This document shows, piece by piece, positions 1 to 5,034 of a stretch of DNA of 5,056 nt; position 1 is the stretch's first letter, and each line of letters opens with the position of its first letter. This DNA comes from Alphaproteobacteria bacterium (lineage in GTDB: Bacteria > Pseudomonadota > Alphaproteobacteria > RS24). The notes under the pieces are model-generated. The model saw nothing but the letters and a program-made list of their open reading frames with translations, had not been told where the DNA came from and did no database searches. A program made the position numbers and the translations under genes. The DNA lies in assembly GCA_015163825.1 (NCBI GenBank), contig JAAOIL010000115.1, positions 1 to 5,056 of the forward strand. Reading direction: 5' to 3'.

Positions 1-281
1 GTATTACCACGCGGGGGGATTATAATGTTGAAAGTCAGGCGATGAATATCGGTGGGTCGCTCATTCCCTTTTATCGTATTAACTCTGCCTTTGGTAAGGT
101 GCCGCTATTGGGGCGGTTAGTGGGCGATAATGGTTTGGTCGGTTTCTCTTATCAAATCACGGGCAATGCCAGAGACCCCGATGTCAATGTTAATCCGCTA
201 TCGGGGCTGGCGTTAGGGCGATTGCGTGAAGTGATAGATAATGATGCCGATTTGCTTCCCTCTGGCACGCCTATTAATTAA
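1..281 (+). CDS. AsmA/YhdP-like envelope protein, C-terminal end (5' truncated by window)
   Basis: Open from the left edge, in the frame whose first whole codon is at 3-5, to TAA at 279-281; about 93 residues are visible. The segment resembles the extreme C-terminus of AsmA-like C-terminal-domain (YhdP/DUF3971-type) proteins. It has a GGSLIPFYRINSAFG stretch, then VPLLGRLVGDNGLVG, a YQITGNARDPDVNVNPLS motif, and a short helical tail with LGRLREVID. In this family the block 'YxIxGxxxxPxVxVNPLS' closes the long β-rich repeat region. Family members are large inner-membrane-anchored periplasmic proteins implicated in envelope homeostasis and lipid transport between membranes; that role is family knowledge, not visible here. 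The ATG at 42 is internal, because the frame continues upstream with conserved-looking sequence. The stop codon overlaps that of tyrS on the other strand. Domain assignment is fairly sure; the exact subfamily is not. Confidence 0.82.
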   Translation, partial: ITTRGDYNVESQAMNIGGSLIPFYRINSAFGKVPLLGRLVGDNGLVGFSYQITGNARDPDVNVNPLSGLALGRLREVIDNDADLLPSGTPIN

Positions 282-1525
282 TTAAAGCGCACGAGTATAT
301 GTTTTTTCTTACCCGCCGATAATTTAATTAACCCATCAATAATATCATCTTTTGTTATGCGTCTTTGTGGGTCGGTTTCTGGTTTGTCGTTAATGCGGAC
401 ACCACCATTTTTCATAAGTTTTCTGACTTCACTATTTGAGGCGGCGAGGGCGGCAGCCACAAAAATATCCAACACACCTAAACCTTTTTCTAAATCCTTT
501 TTGGATAAAGTGATAGAGGGTAAATCTTGGGCGACACCACCTGCCTCAAATGTTTCTAGGGCGGTGGCGGCGGCTTTTTTGGCGTTGGCTCTGCCATGAC
601 AAAGGGCGGTAGCCTCTGTCGCTAGTTTCTTTTTCGCCTCGTTTAAGTCTGCGCCTTCTAGGGCTTCTAGGGCTTCTATCTCACTCACGGCAAGTTCCGT
701 GAAGAGGCGCAAGAACTTACCGACATCGGCATCTTCTGTATTGCGCCAGAACTGCCAATAATCATAAGGCGATAACATATCGGCATTTAACCAAACCGCA
801 CCCGCCGCCGTCTTACCCATTTTTGCGCCGGAAGATGTCGTCAGCAAATGTGTCGTTAAGCCGTAAAGGGCGGCGGCATCTTTGCGCCTAGCCAGTTCTA
901 TACCATTGACGATATTGCCCCATTGGTCGGAACCGCCCATTTGCAAAACACACTCATAACGCCTGTGTAGTTCTACAAAATCATAGGCTTGTAAAATCAT
1001 ATAATTGAATTCCAAGAAACTGAGTGGTTGTTCTCTATCAAGGCGTAGTTTCACACTCTCAAAACTCAACATACGATTGACAGAAAAATGTTTGCCATAA
1101 TCACGCAAGAACTCAATATAGTTTAGCCCTGTTAGCCATTCCTCATTATCTATCATAATCGCCCCTGTTTTGGGGTCGTCAAAATCTAGGAAACGTTCAA
1201 AGGTGGCACGAATACCCTGCTTGTTTATTTCTATCTGATTGGCATCAAGCATAAGGCGACTTTTATCTGTGCCAGAGGGATCGCCTATTTTTGTCGTGCC
1301 ACCCCCGATGACAATCAAGGGGCGATGGCCGCAAGCCTGCAAATGCCGCATCATCATAATGGAAATAAGACTGCCAACATGCAAAGAAGCGGCAGTGCAA
1401 TCATAACCAATATAAGCGGTTATCGTGCCGTCTCGCATTTTGGCATCTAGGGCGCTATCATCAGTGCATTGCGCTAGGTAGCCTCGCTCTGCCATAATAG
1501 ATAGAAATGGTGATTCATAATTCAT
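278..1525 (-). CDS. tyrS: Tyrosine--tRNA ligase (TyrRS)
   Basis: Cytoplasmic class I aminoacyl-tRNA synthetase that charges tRNA-Tyr with tyrosine using ATP. The protein has 415 residues, close to the usual 400-425. Visible motifs are the tyrosine-pocket segment YIGYDCTA (38-45), the HIGH-like LHVGS (48-52), GGGTTKIGDPSG (74-85), YMILQAYDF (175-183), QMGGSDQWGN (195-204) and the KMSKS-equivalent KMGKT (235-239). An S4-type RNA-binding domain occupies about 345-412 (RKLMKNGGVRIND and following). I chose the ATG at 1525-1523 because NYESPFLSIMAERGYLAQCTD matches the usual TyrRS N-terminus; the open frame runs to 1621 but that extension would overlap anmK and has no family resemblance. There is no clear Shine-Dalgarno before 1525, and a candidate promoter ends only a few bases upstream. 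The gene is convergent with the AsmA-like gene and divergent from anmK. Confidence 0.97.
   Translation of the reverse strand: MNYESPFLSIMAERGYLAQCTDDSALDAKMRDGTITAYIGYDCTAASLHVGSLISIMMMRHLQACGHRPLIVIGGGTTKIGDPSGTDKSRLMLDANQIEINKQGIRATFERFLDFDDPKTGAIMIDNEEWLTGLNYIEFLRDYGKHFSVNRMLSFESVKLRLDREQPLSFLEFNYMILQAYDFVELHRRYECVLQMGGSDQWGNIVNGIELARRKDAAALYGLTTHLLTTSSGAKMGKTAAGAVWLNADMLSPYDYWQFWRNTEDADVGKFLRLFTELAVSEIEALEALEGADLNEAKKKLATEATALCHGRANAKKAAATALETFEAGGVAQDLPSITLSKKDLEKGLGVLDIFVAAALAASNSEVRKLMKNGGVRINDKPETDPQRRITKDDIIDGLIKLSAGKKKHILVRFN
655..678. repeat. 9-bp in-frame tandem repeat inside tyrS
   Basis: The unit CTTCTAGGG on the + strand (CCCTAGAAG on the coding strand) occurs twice in full plus six bases of a third copy. 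It encodes a Glu-Ala-Leu repeat (EALEALEG, about residues 284-291) in the linker after the catalytic core. The unit length is a multiple of three, so copy-number change would keep the frame. It is probably incidental low complexity in a helical segment. Confidence 0.6.
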
Positions 1526-1534
1526 AAGAAAAAT

Positions 1535-1563
1535 CAGATAAGCAAAACTACACAGAAGGTCAA
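1535..1563 (-). promoter_or_regulatory. Candidate σ70-type promoter for tyrS
   Basis: On the minus strand TTGACC (1563-1558; 5 of 6 match to TTGACA) is followed after 17 bp by TATCTG (1540-1535; 3 of 6 match to TATAAT). The -35 and spacing are good and the -10 is weak. Transcription would begin near 1528, only about three bases before the chosen tyrS ATG, giving an almost leaderless mRNA. This fits the missing Shine-Dalgarno but remains an inference. Confidence 0.4.
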
Positions 1564-1565
1564 GG
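1562..1565 (+). promoter_or_regulatory. Ribosome-binding site of anmK
   Basis: AAGG lies 6 bases before a GTG (1572) and 9 bases before the adjacent ATG (1575), so it could serve either codon. It does not settle the anmK start. A further AAGG at 1569-1572 is too close to either codon to act. Confidence 0.5.
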
Positions 1566-1574
1566 TATAAGGTG

Positions 1575-2669
1575 ATGAAAAAGATATTAGGGCTGATGTC
1601 AGGCACCTCGCTAGACGGCATAGATATGGCGCTGTTGGAAACCGATGGCGCTACCCATATAGAATATGGGGCGGTGGCATCTGTGGCTTATACGGCACAA
1701 ATGCGCGGCGTGTTGCGCCAAACCCTAGATGAGGCGAGGGCACTTTCGCCTGCGGAATTAGCCGTACAAGATTTTTCCACCGCCGAGGCATTGATTACCG
1801 ATGCGCATATTTCTGCGGTGCAAGATTTTTGTGCCGAACACGGCAAGCCCGACCTTTTAGGCTTTCACGGACAAACGATAGCCCATGCCCCCAAAGATAA
1901 TATAACGATACAATTGGGTGATGCGGCACGGCTCGCCAAAACCTGTGCCATTGATGTTGTCGCCGATTTTCGCAAAGATGATGTGGCAGCAGGGGGGGAA
2001 GGCGCACCACTGGCACCATTATTCCATGCGGCACTTATTGATGAAGGGGTTGATAAAAACAATCTCACTTTACCTGTGATTGTTGTCAATATCGGGGGTG
2101 TTGCCAATCTCACTTTTTATGATGGCGAAAATATCGTGGCATTTGATACGGGCACAGGCAACGCTTTGCTAGATGATTGGATTGCCAGCCATACCAGCGA
2201 AATCTATGACAAAGATGGCGCAACAGCAGCACAAGGCACAGCAGATATGGCACAGGTTGCACAATGGTTAGAGAATGCCTATTTCGCAAAGCCCTATCCT
2301 AAATCGCTTGATAGATTAAATTTCACGCATAATCTGTCATCATCGCTAAAAGATGGGGCGGCGACCCTGACGGCATTTACAGCACAAGCGATTGCTTTAG
2401 GTATAAAACAATGCCCGCGCGCCCCCGAAGCGGTAATTCTATGTGGAGGTGGTCGCCATAATCAAACGCTCGTTAAAATGTTGGCAGAGGCGCTCGGCTT
2501 TGCCCCGACATTATGCGAAGCTATTAATTGGAATGGTGATGCCCTAGAAGCACAAGCCTTTGCGTGGTTAGCAATGCGCACGATACGGGGTTTGCCGATA
2601 AGTCTGCCAAGCACAACAGGCGTGGCGGCACCGCAAACAGGGGGCAGATTATTTCGCTGCCGCTCCTAA
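1575..2669 (+). CDS. anmK: Anhydro-N-acetylmuramic acid kinase
   Basis: Cytoplasmic murein-recycling enzyme. It uses ATP and water to open the 1,6-anhydro ring of anhydro-MurNAc and phosphorylate it, giving MurNAc-6-phosphate for the MurQ etherase. The 364-residue length is normal for the family. From the ATG, the ATPase-fold signatures are GLMSGTSLDGID (6-17), GFHGQTIAH (96-104), DFRKDDVAAGGEGAPLAP (131-148), NIGGVANL (172-179), FDTGTGN (190-196), PKSLDR (242-247), CGGGRHN (290-296) and EAQAFAWLA (325-333). Asp191 in FDTG aligns with the catalytic base known from the Pseudomonas enzyme. A GTG three bases upstream (1572) is an equally possible start. A weak promoter candidate, TTGCGC-18 bp-CATAAT (1469-1498), lies inside the 5' part of divergent tyrS. 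No other murein-recycling gene is visible. The 3' end overlaps the hydrolase gene by 21 bp. Confidence 0.97.
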   Translation: MKKILGLMSGTSLDGIDMALLETDGATHIEYGAVASVAYTAQMRGVLRQTLDEARALSPAELAVQDFSTAEALITDAHISAVQDFCAEHGKPDLLGFHGQTIAHAPKDNITIQLGDAARLAKTCAIDVVADFRKDDVAAGGEGAPLAPLFHAALIDEGVDKNNLTLPVIVVNIGGVANLTFYDGENIVAFDTGTGNALLDDWIASHTSEIYDKDGATAAQGTADMAQVAQWLENAYFAKPYPKSLDRLNFTHNLSSSLKDGAATLTAFTAQAIALGIKQCPRAPEAVILCGGGRHNQTLVKMLAEALGFAPTLCEAINWNGDALEAQAFAWLAMRTIRGLPISLPSTTGVAAPQTGGRLFRCRS

Positions 2670-3323
2670 TGCTTTCGCCTCGTCAATTTCTGGTATCCGT
2701 TGATTGAGATAGGTTTTGATAGATTTATCTAATGTGGCTTCTTTATCATCGTAAAAATGATTTGCGCCCCGCAACATTTTTCCTTCTATGGCTATTCCTC
2801 TTTGCTCTTGCAGTCGCCCGATAAGGCTGGCGACATCTGCTTTCGGCACAATCTTATCTTGGTCGCCATAGGTTATCAGCCCCGACGTTGGGCACGGCGC
2901 GAGAAATCCAAAATCGTAAAGATTGGCAGGGGGCGAGACCGATATAAAACCGGAAATCTCCGGACGGCGCATAAGCAATTGCATACCAATCCACGCCCCG
3001 AAACTATAGCCCGCCACCCAGCATTGGCTGACATCACCTGTTAAGGCTTCCAACCAATCAAGAGCGGCTGCGGCATCGGATAGTTCGCCTATGCCCTCAT
3101 CAAAGGCACCCTGACTACGCCCGACACCCCGAAAGTTAAAGCGCAAAACAGAAAACCCCCTATCCGCAAAATGATGATAAAGCCGATACACAATCGGGTT
3201 GTTCATCGTTCCGCCTAATTGGGGCATGGGGTGCAGTATCATAGCAATCGGGGAACCTGCTTCTGCTTGCACATAACGTCCCTCCAGTCTGCCGTCTGGT
3301 CCGCTGAAAATAATTTCTGGCAT
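2649..3323 (-). CDS. α/β hydrolase (COG2945-like), function unknown
   Basis: A 224-residue soluble α/β-hydrolase-fold protein with no signal peptide or membrane segment. In order it shows the oxyanion-hole region HPMPQLGGTMNN (31-42), FNFRGVGRSQG (62-72), the nucleophile elbow GYSFG (105-109, Ser107), GDQDKIVP (153-160, probable acid Asp156) and GANHFY (186-191, His189). The Ser-Asp-His triad is therefore complete. The short, lid-poor form fits the small cytosolic hydrolase family found widely in alphaproteobacteria; the substrate is unknown. The start at 3323 gives the conserved MPEIIFSGPDGRLEGRY opening; only a weak, distant AGAAAG precedes it. It is divergent from the iscR-like gene, and an IscR-like operator covers its candidate promoter, so a link to Fe-S status is plausible. 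The catalytic reaction cannot be predicted from sequence. Confidence 0.92.
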   Translation of the reverse strand: MPEIIFSGPDGRLEGRYVQAEAGSPIAMILHPMPQLGGTMNNPIVYRLYHHFADRGFSVLRFNFRGVGRSQGAFDEGIGELSDAAAALDWLEALTGDVSQCWVAGYSFGAWIGMQLLMRRPEISGFISVSPPANLYDFGFLAPCPTSGLITYGDQDKIVPKADVASLIGRLQEQRGIAIEGKMLRGANHFYDDKEATLDKSIKTYLNQRIPEIDEAKALGAAAK

Positions 3324-3342
3324 TGGTATTATCGCACTTTCT

Positions 3343-3369
3343 AATCTTGACTTATTTAGTCGGGATTGG
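3343..3369 (+). promoter_or_regulatory. IscR type-1-like operator, copy 1
   Basis: GACT (3349-3352), five A/T bases, then AGTC (3358-3361) followed by GGG form the dyad core of an E. coli IscR type-1 site. Scored against that consensus as I recall it, 20 of 25 positions agree. The site includes the -35 hexamer and most of the spacer of the iscR promoter, so bound regulator should block RNA polymerase. The gene immediately downstream encodes an IscR-like protein, which makes autorepression the simplest reading. Confidence 0.72.
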
Positions 3370-3375
3370 TATATT
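3347..3375 (+). promoter_or_regulatory. Promoter of the iscR-desulfurase-(suf) operon
   Basis: TTGACT (3347-3352; 5 of 6) and TATATT (3370-3375; 5 of 6) are separated by exactly 17 bp, the best σ70-like promoter in the window. Transcription would start near 3382, leaving a leader of about 73 nt before the iscR ATG. The first IscR-like operator overlaps it, and the second lies within the transcribed leader. Confidence 0.75.
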
Positions 3376-3396
3376 TACCGTGAATAAACACCCTAA

Positions 3397-3423
3397 CAAA
3401 ACCCGACTATAAAATGCAAGATT
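3397..3423 (-). promoter_or_regulatory. IscR type-1-like operator, copy 2 (inverted)
   Basis: Read on the minus strand, this site matches copy 1 at 21 of 27 positions, including AATCTTG at the left end and TAGTCGGG in the middle. It scores 19 of 25 against the type-1 consensus. Its right half-site AGTC-GGG is intact (CCCGACT at 3402-3408 on the + strand), but the left half-site is GCAT instead of GACT, so binding is probably weaker. It covers the -10 region of the candidate hydrolase promoter. Confidence 0.55.
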
Positions 3424-3433
3424 TTTCTATAAA
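3406..3433 (-). promoter_or_regulatory. Candidate promoter of the α/β hydrolase
   Basis: On the minus strand TTTATA (3433-3428; 4 of 6) is followed after 16 bp by TATAGT (3411-3406; 5 of 6). The start would fall near 3399, leaving a leader of about 76 nt before the hydrolase ATG. The -35 is weak, so this is only a candidate. The inverted IscR-like site covers the -10 and most of the spacer. Confidence 0.4.
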
Positions 3434-3437
3434 AGGC

Positions 3438-3443
3438 AAAGGA
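3438..3443 (+). promoter_or_regulatory. Ribosome-binding site of the iscR-like gene
   Basis: AAAGGA lies 11 bases before the ATG at 3455, slightly longer than ideal spacing. A second purine run, AAAAGG at 3431-3436, is farther away. The N-terminus MKLSTRGRYAV fits the family, which supports this ATG independently. Confidence 0.55.
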
Positions 3444-3454
3444 TACAATAACTT

Positions 3455-3913
3455 ATGAAGTTATCAACTAGGGGACGCTATGCCGTAATGGCTATGGCAG
3501 ATATGGCGCAGCAGGTTTCTGCGGGGGCGCCGTCGCCTCTGCGACTGGGGGCGATTGCCACACGCCAAGAGATTTCGCTTGCTTATCTGGAGCAGATATT
3601 TAGCGATTTGCGCCGCCATGGGCTGGTGCAAAGCACACGCGGGGCACATGGTGGCTATAGCCTCGCCAAAGACGCTACTGAAATAAATGTGAGCGATATC
3701 GTCCTTGCCGTTGATGAGCCACTAGATGTCACACGTTGTCGCCAATCGGGGGCGTGTATGAGCAACCATGTGCGCTGCCTAACACACGATTTATGGGATA
3801 ATCTTGGTCGTCAAATAGAGACATATTTGCAATCTGTATCCCTCGCCGATGTTATCGCTGGCGATAAAGTAGAGCCAAAAATAGGGGGAGAGCATAATGC
3901 GCACCTATCTTGA
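3455..3913 (+). CDS. iscR: Rrf2-family [2Fe-2S] regulator, IscR-like
   Basis: Cytoplasmic Fe-S-sensing transcription factor of 152 residues; IscR proteins usually have 150-165. The winged helix-turn-helix spans about 1-75, opening with MKLSTRGRYAVMAMADMA and containing the recognition segment ISLAYLEQIFSDLRRHGLV and the wing STRGAHGGYSLAK. Glu46 aligns with E. coli IscR Glu43, which helps discriminate between apo and cluster-bound binding modes. The cluster-binding region has Cys95, Cys101, Cys108 and His111 (TRCRQSGAC and RCLTHDLW), the full C3H ligand set, with the second loop one residue longer than in E. coli. It heads an operon with a cysteine desulfurase, which overlaps its last 17 bases. 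IscR-like sites in its own promoter imply negative autoregulation by the [2Fe-2S] form. The family is certain; true orthology with E. coli IscR is likely. Confidence 0.93.
   Translation: MKLSTRGRYAVMAMADMAQQVSAGAPSPLRLGAIATRQEISLAYLEQIFSDLRRHGLVQSTRGAHGGYSLAKDATEINVSDIVLAVDEPLDVTRCRQSGACMSNHVRCLTHDLWDNLGRQIETYLQSVSLADVIAGDKVEPKIGGEHNAHLS
3884..3890 (+). promoter_or_regulatory. Ribosome-binding site of the cysteine desulfurase, inside iscR
   Basis: GGGGGAG sits 6 bases before the ATG at 3897 and inside the last codons of the iscR-like gene. It is the strongest Shine-Dalgarno in the window. It fixes the desulfurase start and lets the gene be translated independently or by coupling to iscR. Confidence 0.75.
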
Positions 3914-5033
3914 TTATAATGCGACCGCGCCTATTCATCCGCAAGCACGAGCGGCGATGCACGAAGCCTTGTCGTTTCATAATGCCTCTGCCATTTACGA
4001 AGAAGGACGCATGGCGCGTGCCGCCATAGAAATCGCCCGCCATAAAATAATAGATTTATGCAAGGGCGATAAAACCAGCGATGTCGTTTTCACTTCGGGG
4101 GGAACGGAAGCGTGTAATCTGGCTTTCGGATTACATAAAGAGGAAAACCCCCCATCATATAAGATGACACGAATAATTGTTGGAGCAACAGAACACGTCG
4201 CTGTTTTACAAACGGCAAAAGCGCAATCCACACCGCCTGAGATTTTACCCGTCACCAGTTCTGGTATAAGTGCTGGCATTATTGATAAAGGTGCGCTGGC
4301 GAAAATGCTAGAAGATGACCCGACCCCTGCATTGGTGTGTGTGCAAGCGGCGAATAATGAAACAGGTATTATCCAGCCCATAGCGGAGATTGCAGAACTC
4401 GTGCACTCCCATAATGGATTGCTCTTTTGTGATGGGGTGCAAGCGGCGGGTAAAATAGAGATAGATATTGCGACGTGGGGGTGTGATGCGCTGGCACTAT
4501 CTGCCCATAAAATAGGTGGTGCAATGGGGGTTGGGGCGCTTGTTATGCGTAAGGGCTTGCGTGTTGCGCCCCATATCATAGGCGGCGGACAAGAGTTAGG
4601 GCTTCGGGCGGGCACAGAAAATGTTGCGGGTATTGTCGCTTTTGGTGTCGCCTTTGGTGTTGCGGCACAACAATATCCTCACCAAAAATGGCGTGATGAT
4701 ATGGAAGCGTCATTGCGGGAAATGGCACCACACATCACCATATTCGGTGCCGATGTGCCGCGTCTGCCAAATACAACTTGTTTTTCATTGGGGGGAATGA
4801 CGGCAGAAACTTTATTGATGAAATTAGATCTTGCAGGTGTGGCGATAAGTTCGGGGGCGGCGTGTTCCAGTGGCAAGGTAGAACAAAGCCATGTGTTAGC
4901 GGCGATGGGGATTGATGCTGCACAATCGGCTTCGGCATTGCGGGTAAGTTTCGGTTGGCAAACACAAGAGGCAGATATTCATCGCTTCCTAGATATATTT
5001 CGTTCCTTTATTGAACAACAGAAAGCGGCTTGA
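3897..5033 (+). CDS. Cysteine desulfurase, NifS/IscS type (class I)
   Basis: PLP-dependent enzyme that turns L-cysteine into L-alanine and leaves a persulfide on its active-site cysteine as the sulfur source for Fe-S clusters. Aminotransferase class V fold, 378 residues. Visible landmarks are the N-terminal YLDYNATAP (4-12), TSGGTEACNLA (66-76), TEH with PLP-stacking His100, NNETG (153-157), CDGVQAAGK with Asp179 and Gln182, PLP-binding Lys205 in SAHKIGG, GGGQELGLRAGTENVAG (229-245), and catalytic Cys323 in SSGAACSSGKVEQSHVL. The active loop has the same length as that of IscS, so this is class I, not the SufS class. It ends shortly after the last helix and lacks the longer C-terminal tail of E. 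coli IscS (404 residues), the region used for IscU docking. It overlaps iscR by 17 bp and is followed one base later by a probable sufB, so it likely feeds a Suf scaffold. Whether to call it iscS, nifS or sufS is unsettled. Confidence 0.95.
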   Translation: MRTYLDYNATAPIHPQARAAMHEALSFHNASAIYEEGRMARAAIEIARHKIIDLCKGDKTSDVVFTSGGTEACNLAFGLHKEENPPSYKMTRIIVGATEHVAVLQTAKAQSTPPEILPVTSSGISAGIIDKGALAKMLEDDPTPALVCVQAANNETGIIQPIAEIAELVHSHNGLLFCDGVQAAGKIEIDIATWGCDALALSAHKIGGAMGVGALVMRKGLRVAPHIIGGGQELGLRAGTENVAGIVAFGVAFGVAAQQYPHQKWRDDMEASLREMAPHITIFGADVPRLPNTTCFSLGGMTAETLLMKLDLAGVAISSGAACSSGKVEQSHVLAAMGIDAAQSASALRVSFGWQTQEADIHRFLDIFRSFIEQQKAA

Positions 5034-5034
5034 T

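Noticed and set aside
300..309. The T-rich run GTTTTTTCTT just past the AsmA-like stop as an intrinsic terminator.
   Set aside because: No GC-rich stem precedes it on the + strand; it encodes the Lys-rich end of TyrRS (AGKKKH).
1526..1621. Extension of the tyrS frame upstream to an ATG at 1621, adding 32 residues with a hydrophobic stretch that looks like a signal or membrane segment.
   Set aside because: It would overlap the 5' end of anmK including its GTSLDG motif, does not resemble TyrRS N-termini, and a membrane segment makes no sense for this enzyme.
1795..2113. Two overlapping minus-strand open frames inside anmK.
   Set aside because: They lie entirely under conserved anmK motifs, overlap each other in different frames and have no recognisable domain or ribosome-binding site.
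2757..3044. A 95-codon plus-strand open frame opposite the hydrolase.
   Set aside because: It covers the hydrolase triad region in antisense, and its product has no family resemblance.
3382..3454. The roughly 73-nt iscR leader as a possible riboswitch or small RNA.
   Set aside because: It is short and AT-rich, with no stable stem or known riboswitch core; the inverted operator copy and the ribosome-binding site explain its visible structure.
3995..4615. A 206-codon minus-strand open frame opposite the cysteine desulfurase.
   Set aside because: It is the antisense shadow of a strongly conserved gene, is rich in Ser, Pro and Ala in a way typical of antisense frames, and matches no family I recognise.
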